A stretch of DNA of 64,000 nt from assembly GCF_900115085.1 (NCBI RefSeq), contig NZ_FOVF01000012.1, positions 38,602 through 102,601 on the forward strand. Reading direction: 5' to 3'. Under the pieces are notes generated by a model. It ran no database searches. It was not told where the DNA came from and saw nothing but the letters and a program-made list of their open reading frames with translations. This DNA comes from Dokdonella immobilis. GTDB lineage: Bacteria; Pseudomonadota; Gammaproteobacteria; Xanthomonadales; Rhodanobacteraceae. The translations under genes were made by a program, and so were the position numbers. Of this stretch, positions 16,766 to 24,850 are shown piece after piece (the stretch's first letter is position 1; each line of letters begins with the position of its first letter).

Positions 16766-17656
16766 CTATTCGGCGATGTAGCGCCATGGCTGGTCCGGCG
16801 CGGCCCGGCGCCAGACCGTGAAGAACGGGATCGCCGGGCGCTCGCTGCCATCCTCGGCGCGTTCGTTGAAACGGATATGACCGATGCTGAGGCCGAGATC
16901 GCCGCTGGCCGCGACGACCACGCGATCGGCTGACCAGTTCAGCGTGCTGCCGCCGGCCGGCTGTCCTTCGCTGACCAGCCTCGCGATTGCTTCGGCGCCG
17001 AAGACGAAGCCGGCATTCGCGGCCCCGCCGAGATTCATCGAATCGGCGTTGCCGAATTTGGCGAAGGCCGGCCCGAGCCCGATCGTCTGCGCGTCATCGG
17101 AGAAGGCCTTCTCGGCGAGGTCGAGCGCGGGCGCGGGCGCCTCCGGCGCGAACGCGCCGGGCAGCAGCGGCGCCTGCTCGGCGAGATCAACCTTGCCGTC
17201 CGCGCGCCGGGCGCGCTTCCAGGCGATCGCGTGCCAGCCCTCGGTGTCGCGTCGCCAGTAGGCGAGGTACTTGTAGGGCTGGGTCGAGCCATCGGCCAGG
17301 CGCTGGGTCATGAATCCATAGGTGAAACCCTGGCTGCCATCGGCCGAGATGCCGGCGCGAACCGGCGCCCAGTCGATGCGGGCCGAATCGAGCGCCGGAT
17401 TGGCCCGCAATGCAGCGATGACTTCGGTCTTGCCGCGCGCGAAGCCCTTCCCCGGCACCGGCACGCTCACCTCCTCGGCGAAGGCGGCGGTCAATCCAGC
17501 CAGCCCATCGGTCTTCGCACTGGCCGAACCGAGGGCCTTGTCGGCAGCAAGCAGTTCGTCGGCGCGTTGCCTCGCCAGCGCGGTCGTTTGCGCCGGAGCG
17601 GGCGTGGCGCCGGCGAGCATCCATACCGCCAGCGCGGCCACTGCGATCACATGCAT
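16766..17656 (-). CDS. secreted protein with two SnoaL/NTF2-like domains
   Basis: 296 residues with a clear signal peptide (MHVIAVAALAVWMLAGATPAPAQT). Two tandem cone-fold modules are visible: residues about 28-160 (LARQRADELLAADKALGSAS...YLAYWRRDTEGWHAIAWKRA) and about 180-296 (AFAKFGNADSMNLGG...FFTVWRRAAPDQPWRYIAE). Both show the order helix, 'AFAxxG/E' turn, sheet and terminal 'W+R...W+' seen in DUF4440/SnoaL-like proteins, suggesting an internal duplication. The start at 17656 is preceded by GAGGAACGAGC; longer upstream frames lack a signal. Ligand or reaction unknown. Located on the minus strand, convergent with the NUDIX gene. Confidence 0.75.
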   Translation of the reverse strand: MHVIAVAALAVWMLAGATPAPAQTTALARQRADELLAADKALGSASAKTDGLAGLTAAFAEEVSVPVPGKGFARGKTEVIAALRANPALDSARIDWAPVRAGISADGSQGFTYGFMTQRLADGSTQPYKYLAYWRRDTEGWHAIAWKRARRADGKVDLAEQAPLLPGAFAPEAPAPALDLAEKAFSDDAQTIGLGPAFAKFGNADSMNLGGAANAGFVFGAEAIARLVSEGQPAGGSTLNWSADRVVVAASGDLGLSIGHIRFNERAEDGSERPAIPFFTVWRRAAPDQPWRYIAE

Positions 17657-17736
17657 TGCTCGTTCCTCGGTTCTGGGGACGGGACATGTTCCACCCGCGC
17701 CCGCCACTCGACGAGTGCCCCAAGTCACAGCGCTTC

Positions 17737-17945
17737 CTATTCGAAGCCGTCGGCGAAGATCGTGTCGTCGAACGCGAGTTCGAAGGCGCCGAGATCGACC
17801 GGGCCGTGAACATCCCTCACGGCGAGCCGGGCGGCGCGACCCGCTCGGCGCGAACTCCTCGAATTTCCGAACAGCACGGTTGTCGATGGCTGGATGGTGA
17901 CGCGCCCGGCGCCGCTGTTCTGGAACGCGATTCCGCTCCGGTACT
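17737..17945 (-). pseudogene. C-terminal remnant of a choice-of-anchor-Q-like exported protein
   Basis: On the minus strand the last about 68 codons before the stop read like the end of a surface right-handed beta-helix (choice-of-anchor Q) protein: GPVDLGAFEL followed by DDTIFADGFE. The VD(L/I)GAFE block is the usual close of that family, and the IFADGFE tail matches the tail of the di-heme protein in this window. No start, signal sequence or beta-helix body precedes it, because the permease gene ends 95 bases upstream. I therefore read it as a truncated relic. The N-terminal limit is approximate. Confidence 0.45.
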
Positions 17946-18040
17946 CGAAGCCACGTCGGCGCGCTTCGGTCCGGTGACCCTTGGCTGGGCCAGTGGCGCA
18001 ATCAGCCAGGCGGGCGGGTGCGGCGCTGCCGCCGAATCGC

Positions 18041-19369
18041 TCAGGGACGCAGGCGCCAGTGGCGCAGCCCCGCATAGACGAGAACGAGGATGGCCAGGGC
18101 GACACCGATCGCGGTCCATTCGGCGCGACTCAGGGTGCCGATGATGGCGATCATGGCGAGCGTCGACAGGGCCGGGATCAGGGCTCCGCCGGGCAGCACA
18201 AACGGGGCTCCGCCGCTGCGCAGGTCGCGCTTCTGGGCGAACCACGTGGCCAGGCTGACGCCGAGATAGATCAGGCAATTGGCGCCGCCCGAGACCAGGG
18301 CCAGCGCTTCGAAGTTGCCGAGCATGGCGAGGCCGAAGCCGACCACGCCATGGGTGACGATGGCGAGCAAGGGCACGCGATAGGTCGCGGTCACGCGACC
18401 ATAGGCCGAAGGCAGGTAGCCGTCGCGACCGAGGGCATACAGAAGCCGCGAGGACGCCAGCAGGTTGCCCATCATGAAGCCACCCATCGAAACCCCGGCG
18501 GTAACGAGAAGCAGGACCAGACCCGGTGTCCACAACGTGCCTGCGGCCTCGGCCAGCGGCACCTTGCTGGTGCCCAGTGCCGGTCCGAGGATGCCCTGGG
18601 TGACGATCTGGATACCCATGTACAGCAGCACGACGACGAGGATCGCCGCCATCGTCGCGCGCGGCACGCTGTGCGAGGCGTCGCGCAGTTCGCCGGACGG
18701 AATCAGCGCGGTTTCCATGCCGGAGTAGGCGAACATGACCAGTACCATCGAGGCGCCGAGGGTCGGCCACGAGGGAATCGCCAGCCAGCTGATCTGGCTC
18801 CAGTCGACGAAGAACAGGCCGACGGCGGCGAGCAGGAACAGCGGAGTCAGCTTGAGCGTCGCCAGCACGGTTATGGCGCGCGCACCGAGCCTGACGCCGA
18901 AGGCGTTCAAGGCGATCAGGATCGCGTACAGCACGATCATGAAGGCCGCGCGCGCCGCCGGTACGTCGAACTGCGGCCAGGCGCGCGCGACCTGCAGGAA
19001 CAGCGCGGAAGCGACGGCGCCGCTCGACGCCGCATTGCAGATCCACATCAGCGCGCCGGCGACGAAACCCGGAAACGGGCCGAAAGCCGCGGCGACATAG
19101 GTATAGGGTCCGCCGGTGGTGGCGGCACGACTGCCGATCGCGGCAAAGCACAGCGCAATCGGCACGATCGCCATGGCGCCAGCAAGGAATGCGATCGGCG
19201 CCGACGAGCCCATGCGCGTGAACAGCAGGGCCGGCAGCAGGAAGATGCCCGAGCCGACGATGATGTTGATGATCGCCGCAGCCAGCGAGACGCCGCCGAC
19301 GGCACGGACCAGGGCCGCCTCGCCTTCGAGCGTCGCCGCGGCGGGCGGGGGATTCGCGGTCAATGACAT
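18041..19369 (-). CDS. APC-family amino-acid permease
   Basis: 442 residues with about 12 membrane helices. The first helix has the hallmark IINIIVGSGIFLLPALL (unwound GSGIF substrate site), followed by TGGPYTYV and, in helix 6, YSGMETALIPSGELRD, both typical of the amino acid-polyamine-organocation family. The start is the ATG at 19369; about 120 upstream in-frame codons look non-coding. It is divergently arranged with the CaCA-like antiporter gene (151-base gap). Substrate specificity cannot be read from the sequence; there is no linked catabolic enzyme. Confidence 0.9.
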   Translation of the reverse strand: MSLTANPPPAAATLEGEAALVRAVGGVSLAAAIINIIVGSGIFLLPALLFTRMGSSAPIAFLAGAMAIVPIALCFAAIGSRAATTGGPYTYVAAAFGPFPGFVAGALMWICNAASSGAVASALFLQVARAWPQFDVPAARAAFMIVLYAILIALNAFGVRLGARAITVLATLKLTPLFLLAAVGLFFVDWSQISWLAIPSWPTLGASMVLVMFAYSGMETALIPSGELRDASHSVPRATMAAILVVVLLYMGIQIVTQGILGPALGTSKVPLAEAAGTLWTPGLVLLLVTAGVSMGGFMMGNLLASSRLLYALGRDGYLPSAYGRVTATYRVPLLAIVTHGVVGFGLAMLGNFEALALVSGGANCLIYLGVSLATWFAQKRDLRSGGAPFVLPGGALIPALSTLAMIAIIGTLSRAEWTAIGVALAILVLVYAGLRHWRLRP

Positions 19370-19520
19370 GCGGGCCAATCCGGACGGGAGGCGAGGGGCG
19401 CAAGCGTGCCACAGTTCGGGCGCGCGGGGCTGTACAGCCGCGCCATCCCGCCACACACTCGGGCAGGACACAACGCGCAATCGCCGCGCTCGCAACGGCG
19501 ACGTCAGGGAGGAGGCAGGC

Positions 19521-20699
19521 ATGTCGAAAGGCGCAAACGGCCACTGGGTCTGGCAGACGACCGGGCTCGCAGGCAGCGCCCTGATCGTGGCCGAGATGCT
19601 GATCGGACGTTCGACGACGCCAGGCTGGCTGTCGACCGGCCTGCTCGGGCTCGGTGGATTGCTGGTCGTGTTCGCCGCCTGCGAGCTGATGATCCTGGCC
19701 GTCGACGGTATCGGCCTGCGCCTGCACATGAACCGCTACGTCGCCGGCACCATGGCCGGACTGGCCAGCAACATTCCCGAACTGGTCATGCTCGGTTTCG
19801 TGCTTGCGGCGACGCCTCGGGTCGGATTCCTGGTCACCGTCGTCACCGTGCACGTCAGTGCGGCGGCCTTCGGCATCTACAGTGCGCTGCTGCCGCGCGA
19901 CGCGCGCGGCAATGCGGCGATGCCGAAGCCGCTGGTCCTGCTCAGCACCGATCTGTATGCCTGCGCCGGCGGTGCCTTTTTCGCGACCGGCGCGATCATG
20001 CTGCTGATGTATGTCTTCGACGCCGGCGTGCACCACGGCAATGCCCTCAATGCGACCGACCTCTACGTGCTCGGTGCCGCCCTGCTCAGCGTCCAGGTGG
20101 TCGCGATCGCGCGCCTGGTGAAGCGCTTCAGCGGTGAGCACGAGGTATCCGCAGGGCCGACCACGGCCCAACCTGCGGCAAAGGAAGGCGACGCGCCGAC
20201 GTTCACGGCGATCGTCGCGTTCGGCCTGCTCGGCATCGTCGCCAGCGTATTCGGCGGGCATGCCGTCGGCCAGTTCGCCGATGTCCTCGTCAGCGCCCTC
20301 GATCGGGCCGGCTATCCGAAGATGGTCGGCGCGCTCGTGCTCAGCGTATTCGCCTCGGCCGGTGCCTTGGTGGTGATGGCCTCCGCGCATGCCAAGGGCA
20401 TGATCGACGTGGCCCTGGCCAATGCGTCGGGCCAGGTCACCCAGGTGCCGTTCGTGGTCCTTCCTTTCGCCCTGATCCTGCTTGCCGCGTTCGGCCAGGC
20501 CGGTGTCATCCCGCTGACATCCAGCGGTGGTGTATTGCCGATCGACCTCGACACGGTCAGCGTGCTGCTGCTCGGCTTCCCGTCGATGCTGATCCTCTGG
20601 AAGGCGATCCAGGACGATGGCACGGTCAACTGGCTTGAAACGACGACGATGATCGTCATCTTCAGCCTGACCATCTATTTTCTCGCCGCGCACGGCTGA
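19521..20699 (+). CDS. CaCA-like cation antiporter family membrane protein
   Basis: 392 residues with about 10-11 hydrophobic helices in two halves around a soluble loop (about residues 200-230). Each half carries a degenerate alpha-repeat: NRYVAGTMAGLASNIPELVM in the first and HAKGMIDVALANASGQVTQV in the second, the pattern of Na/Ca-exchanger type proteins (G-T/S-S-x-PE and GN..NA). It probably moves Ca or another divalent cation against H or Na at the inner membrane. The start at 19521 follows a strong GGGAGGAGG ribosome site. Divergent from the permease. The acidic residue in the first repeat is kept (PEL); the second repeat is weaker, so the ion is uncertain. Confidence 0.78.
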   Translation: MSKGANGHWVWQTTGLAGSALIVAEMLIGRSTTPGWLSTGLLGLGGLLVVFAACELMILAVDGIGLRLHMNRYVAGTMAGLASNIPELVMLGFVLAATPRVGFLVTVVTVHVSAAAFGIYSALLPRDARGNAAMPKPLVLLSTDLYACAGGAFFATGAIMLLMYVFDAGVHHGNALNATDLYVLGAALLSVQVVAIARLVKRFSGEHEVSAGPTTAQPAAKEGDAPTFTAIVAFGLLGIVASVFGGHAVGQFADVLVSALDRAGYPKMVGALVLSVFASAGALVVMASAHAKGMIDVALANASGQVTQVPFVVLPFALILLAAFGQAGVIPLTSSGGVLPIDLDTVSVLLLGFPSMLILWKAIQDDGTVNWLETTTMIVIFSLTIYFLAAHG

Positions 20700-20797
20700 G
20701 CGACTGCGGCTGCCGGCGAAGTTCCTGGCAGTGCATTTCCGCGCCGGGGTCCACCCGATGTCGGGCGGCGGCATGCCACCAATGACGGAGCCAGACC

Positions 20798-21787
20798 ATG
20801 AAGATGCGAAAGATCGGCCGCGATGGCCCGGCAGTGTCCGCGATCGGGCTCGGCTGCATGGGCATGAGCGAATTCTATGGGCCGCGCGAGGATGCCGAAT
20901 CGATCGCGACGATCCGGCACGCGCTCGACCGCGGCATCAACCTGCTCGATACCGCCGACATGTACGGGCCCTACATCAACGAAGCGTTGGTCGGTCGCGC
21001 GATCCAGGGGCGCCGCGATGAAGTCCTGCTGGCCACCAAGTTCGGCTTCGTGCGCGATCCGGCCGATCCCGACAAGCGCGTCATCGATGGCTCGCCGGCG
21101 CACGTGCGCGAAGCCTGCGAGGGCAGCCTGCGCCGGCTCGGCGTGGACACGATCGACCTCTACTATCTGCATCGTATCGATGCCCGCGTCCCCATCGAGG
21201 ACACCGTCGGCGCGATGGCCGATCTCGTGGCCGCCGGCAAGGTACGTTGGCTCGGCCTGTCCGAAGTCGGCGCGGCGACCCTGCAGCGCGCACATGCCGT
21301 ACACCCGATCAGCGCCCTGCAAAGCGAGTATTCGCTGTGGACGCGCGATCCCGAGGGCGCGGTCCTCGACACCTGCCGCGAACTCGGCGTCACCCTGGTC
21401 GCCTACAGTCCGCTCGGTCGCGGCTTCCTGAGCGGAGAAATCCGTTCCTTCGAGGATTTCGCCGAGGACGACTACCGGCGCCGGCAGCCGCGCTTCCAGG
21501 GCGAAAACTTCGCCCGCAACCTGGCCCTCGTCGACGCCGTGCGCGCCGTGGCCGAAGCGAAAGGGGTGACCCCGGCGCAACTGGCCCTGGCCTGGGTACT
21601 GGCCCAGGGCGAGGACATCGTACCGATTCCGGGGACCAAGCGGAGACGCTATCTCGATCAGAATATTTCGGCTGTCGAGATCGTCCTGAATGCAGCAGAC
21701 CTCGCCGCGATCGACGCGGCGTTCCCGGCCGCCGCGGTCGCCGGAACGCGCTACCCGGCTGGCATGATGGCCTTGCTCGACCGCTGA
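20798..21787 (+). CDS. aldo/keto reductase
   Basis: 329 residues of the TIM-barrel NADPH-dependent oxidoreductase family, close to the AKR13/YajO-like branch ([15 protein letters not shown]). The catalytic tetrad is present: Asp51 and Tyr56 (LLDTADMYG), Lys81 (LATKFG) and His125 (YYLHRID). The C-terminal cofactor loop [16 protein letters not shown] is intact. It would reduce aldehydes or ketones; the true substrate is unknown. GGAGCCAGACC precedes the ATG. It stands 98 bases after the antiporter gene, and a GC-rich hairpin follows its stop. Confidence 0.95.
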   Translation: MKMRKIGRDGPAVSAIGLGCMGMSEFYGPREDAESIATIRHALDRGINLLDTADMYGPYINEALVGRAIQGRRDEVLLATKFGFVRDPADPDKRVIDGSPAHVREACEGSLRRLGVDTIDLYYLHRIDARVPIEDTVGAMADLVAAGKVRWLGLSEVGAATLQRAHAVHPISALQSEYSLWTRDPEGAVLDTCRELGVTLVAYSPLGRGFLSGEIRSFEDFAEDDYRRRQPRFQGENFARNLALVDAVRAVAEAKGVTPAQLALAWVLAQGEDIVPIPGTKRRRYLDQNISAVEIVLNAADLAAIDAAFPAAAVAGTRYPAGMMALLDR

Positions 21788-21803
21788 CGGACGGGGAATC
21801 CAC

Positions 21804-21825
21804 GCCCCGGGGTGACTTCCGGGGC
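21804..21825 (+). terminator. GC-rich hairpin after the aldo/keto reductase
   Basis: GCCCCGG and CCGGGGC pair around a short loop just after the reductase stop codon. There is no T-run behind it, so it would be a weak or factor-assisted terminator; it separates the reductase from the efflux operon promoter. Confidence 0.35.
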
Positions 21826-21890
21826 TTGTGCACAATGTGATCGACCGACAGAGTGTCGAATTCCGCCGCCCCCGTTCGTCTCCATGGGGC

Positions 21891-21920
21891 TTGCGTGATT
21901 CGCCGCCAAACACCTATTAT
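21891..21920 (+). promoter_or_regulatory. putative promoter of the RND efflux operon
   Basis: TTGCGT at 21891-21896 and TATTAT at 21915-21920 are spaced by 18 bases, giving a leader of about 30 bases before the outer-membrane-factor start. The AT-rich stretch downstream (about 21920-21945) stands out from its GC-rich surroundings and could bind a repressor, but no regulator gene is adjacent. Confidence 0.4.
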
Positions 21921-21958
21921 TGAACCGATAAGTTTTGTATTTTCGGACTCCCCTGCCC

Positions 21959-23500
21959 ATGAATGTGCAACCTTTCCGCGAGCCGGATGGTCGATCGCGC
22001 CCCCGCGGCGCGCCTGTCCGGCCAAGCCTCGTGGCCTGCTCCGTCGGCCTTGCCCTCGTCCTCGCCGGGTGTGCGGCCGGACCCGATTTCCGTGCGCCGA
22101 CACTGGCGGACGAGGCCGGCTATCGCGCCACGGCCTTGCCGGCGTCGACCGCCTCGACGGACGGCCCGACCGGTGATGCGCAGCGCTTCCTCGAAGGCGA
22201 ACAGGTTCCCGCGCTATGGTGGACCGGCTTCGGCAGCGAGGAACTGAACCGGCGTGTCACCGAGGCCCTGGCGAACAGTCCGACCGTGGCGTCGGCCCAG
22301 GCTGCCTTGCGCAAGGCGCAGGAAGAAGCCGGGGTCGCCCGCGGCCAGCTGTTTCCGTCGCTGGACGCCGCGCTCGGCGCGAACCGGCAGAAGAGCCCGG
22401 TGGCGACCGGCGGCGGCTTCTCGACCTCGCCCTACACGGTCTACAACGCCTCGGTCGATATCGGCTACACGCTCGATCTGTTCGGTGGCATTCGCCGCGG
22501 CGTCGAGGCGCAGCGGGCGCTCGCCGACTACCAGCAGTTCCAGCTCGAAGGCACCTACCTGAGCCTCGCTTCGAACGTGGTCACGACCAGCATTCTCGAA
22601 GCCTCGCTGCGCGAGCAGATTCGCGCCACCGAGGAAATCGTCGAGGCCTATCGCCAGCAGTACGATCTGGTCGACAAGCAGTTTGCAACCGGGGCCAAAT
22701 CACAAGGCGACGTGCTCCTCGCGCAGAGCCAGGTGGCGACCGCACGCGCCGGCCTGCCGGCCCTGCGCAAGGCGCTCGAGCGCAGCCGCACCCAGCTTGC
22801 CGTCTATCTCGGCCGCTTTCCGTCACAGGCCGAACTGGAAGCACTCGATCTCGATGCGCTGACCCTGCCGGGCGAGGTTCCGGTCAGCCTGCCTTCGGTG
22901 CTGGTGCGCCAGCGGCCGGACATCCGCGCGGCCGAAGCACGCTTGCACGAGGCGACCGCGCGCGTCGGCGTCGCCACCGCGAACCTGTTCCCGAACATCG
23001 GCCTGTCCGCCTCGTTCGGCTCGCAGGCGCTTGATCGCGGCGACCTGTTCGGCAGTTCCGCCGAAGCCTGGAGCCTCGGTTTGAACCTGCTGCAGCCGAT
23101 CTTCCGTGGCGGCAGCCTGCGCGCGCAGAAACGCGCGGCCCAAGCCGGGCTCGACCAGGCCGCGGCGGACTACCGCACGACCGTGCTGACCGCGTTCCAG
23201 AACGTCGCCGACAGTCTGCGCGCGCTCGAGCTCGATGCCGAAAGCCTGGCCTCGCAGAGCGCCGCGCAGGAGGCGACGTCGAACAGCCTCGCCCTGACCC
23301 GCCGCCAATACGAGGACGGCTCGGTGGCCTACCTGCAGGTGCTCGACGCGACCCGGCTCTATCAGCAAACACGGCTTGCCGTGATCGACGCGAGGGCCAC
23401 GCGCCTGGCCGACACGGCGGCCCTGTACGCCGCCCTCGGCGGCGGCTTCGCCGACGCCGGCGATGCTCCTGCGCCAGCCGAGGCCCAGACTGCGCGCTAG
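21959..23500 (+). CDS. RND efflux outer-membrane lipoprotein (NodT/OprM family)
   Basis: 513 residues, the TolC-like channel of a tripartite pump. The signal region ends in a lipobox LVLAGCAAG, so the protein should be lipidated, followed by the family's PDF motif (GPDFRAP). Two repeats of coiled-coil and strand segments follow, with conserved VLVRQRPDIRAAEARLHEA in the middle and YEDGSVAYLQVLDATRLYQQ near the end. I chose the ATG at 21959 over an upstream TTG (21935) because it directly opens the basic N-region. It is the first gene of an operon with the adaptor and permease genes; here the channel gene comes first, not last. Confidence 0.95.
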   Translation: MNVQPFREPDGRSRPRGAPVRPSLVACSVGLALVLAGCAAGPDFRAPTLADEAGYRATALPASTASTDGPTGDAQRFLEGEQVPALWWTGFGSEELNRRVTEALANSPTVASAQAALRKAQEEAGVARGQLFPSLDAALGANRQKSPVATGGGFSTSPYTVYNASVDIGYTLDLFGGIRRGVEAQRALADYQQFQLEGTYLSLASNVVTTSILEASLREQIRATEEIVEAYRQQYDLVDKQFATGAKSQGDVLLAQSQVATARAGLPALRKALERSRTQLAVYLGRFPSQAELEALDLDALTLPGEVPVSLPSVLVRQRPDIRAAEARLHEATARVGVATANLFPNIGLSASFGSQALDRGDLFGSSAEAWSLGLNLLQPIFRGGSLRAQKRAAQAGLDQAAADYRTTVLTAFQNVADSLRALELDAESLASQSAAQEATSNSLALTRRQYEDGSVAYLQVLDATRLYQQTRLAVIDARATRLADTAALYAALGGGFADAGDAPAPAEAQTAR

Positions 23501-23590
23501 TCGCCGGACGGCGCAGAATCCATCCACAGCCGGTCGATGGCAACACGCGGACCGGTTCCGATCCAGACCTAAAGAAGAAGAGGATTGCGC

Positions 23591-24757
23591 ATGAAATCGC
23601 GCAGCGAACGCAAACCGAGCACCACCAAGCGCATGATCATCATGGGCATCTTCGTCGGCGGCTTCCTGGCCCTGTTGATCGCCTGGAACCTGTTCGGCCA
23701 GTACATGGCCAGCCAGGCCGCCCTGCAGGCGCATGTGCCGCCGCAGACGGTGACCTCGATGAAGGTCGGCAAGGATTTCTGGCAACCCGAGCGGACCAGT
23801 GTCGGCTCCTTGCGCGCCGCCCGCGGTGCCGACCTGGCCTTTGACGTCAGCGGCCTGGTCAGCGCCGTGCGCGTGAAGTCCGGCGAGGAGGTCAAGCAGG
23901 GCCAGTTGCTGGTCGAACTGAATGCCGATGATCTGATCGCCCAGCGCCGTCAGCTCGAAGCCAATGCAGTACTGCTCAAGACCAATCTCGAGCGCTCCCG
24001 CCAGCAGCTTGCCTACAAGGGCATCAGCCAGGCCGACTTCGATAGTGCCGAAGCCAGCTACAAGGCCGCCCAGGCCGGCGTCGCCCAGCAGCAGGCGCTG
24101 ATCGACAAGCGCCAGTTGCGCGCGCCGTTCGACGGACGCATCGGCATCGTCAGCCTCAATCCCGGCAGCTACGTGAATTCAGGCGATGTCGTCATGACCC
24201 TGCAGCAGGTCGATCCGGTCTTCGTCGATCTCAACGTGCCGCAGGACAGCCTGGCTGAAATAAAGGTTGGCCAGACCGCGATCCTGTCCCTGGACGCCTT
24301 TGCCGAGCATCCGTTCATCGGCGAAGTAACCGCGATCAGTCCAAAGCTCGACACGGCGACGCGCAACGTGCAGGTCGAAGCCAGCGTGCCGAACCCGGAC
24401 AAGATGCTGAAGCCCGGCATGTTCGCCAACGTCGCGATCCAGGTTGGCCAGCAGCAGGAGTTCCTGACCCTGCCGCAGACCGCGATCACCTTCAACCCGT
24501 ATGGCGAGACGGTGTTCCTGGTCAAACCCTCGGACAAGAAGGACGCCCAGGGCAAGCCCGAGAAGCCGACCGCACAGTCGGTGTTCGTCACCACCGGCCT
24601 CAAGCGTGGCGACCAGATCGCCGTGCTGAGTGGCATCCAGGAGGGCGACGAAGTGGTCACCAGCGGTCAGCTCAAGATCAAGAACGGTACGCCGCTGATC
24701 ATCGACAACAGCAAGCAGCCGCCGAATGACCCGGCCCCGACGCCCCAGGAACAGTAG
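23591..24757 (+). CDS. RND efflux periplasmic adaptor (membrane fusion protein)
   Basis: 388 residues. A single N-terminal membrane helix (about 18-40) anchors the protein; then come half-lipoyl (FDVSGLVSAVRVKSGEEVKQGQLLVEL), an alpha-hairpin, second half-lipoyl (LRAPFDGRIGIVSLNPGSYVNSGD), beta-barrel and membrane-proximal domains, the normal HlyD/AcrA order. It bridges the inner-membrane pump and the outer-membrane channel. The start at 23591 follows the purine-rich AAGAAGAAGAGG. It lies 90 bases after the channel gene and 93 before the permease. The DSAEASYKAAQAGVAQQQ hairpin is short, as in MexH/MdtA-like adaptors. Confidence 0.96.
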   Translation: MKSRSERKPSTTKRMIIMGIFVGGFLALLIAWNLFGQYMASQAALQAHVPPQTVTSMKVGKDFWQPERTSVGSLRAARGADLAFDVSGLVSAVRVKSGEEVKQGQLLVELNADDLIAQRRQLEANAVLLKTNLERSRQQLAYKGISQADFDSAEASYKAAQAGVAQQQALIDKRQLRAPFDGRIGIVSLNPGSYVNSGDVVMTLQQVDPVFVDLNVPQDSLAEIKVGQTAILSLDAFAEHPFIGEVTAISPKLDTATRNVQVEASVPNPDKMLKPGMFANVAIQVGQQQEFLTLPQTAITFNPYGETVFLVKPSDKKDAQGKPEKPTAQSVFVTTGLKRGDQIAVLSGIQEGDEVVTSGQLKIKNGTPLIIDNSKQPPNDPAPTPQEQ

Positions 24758-24850
24758 CGATGTCGTGAACCTGGCGACGGCCAGCGGCGCCCAGTCGGCG
24801 CCGCCCGACCGACCCGGTCGCTCCATCCAAATCCAGCGAAGCGGAACCTC

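Noticed and set aside
17817..20774. 985-codon open frame on the minus strand
   Set aside because: It overlaps the permease and antiporter genes in other frames; the translation is low-complexity Arg/Asp/Gly-rich, as expected of shadows.
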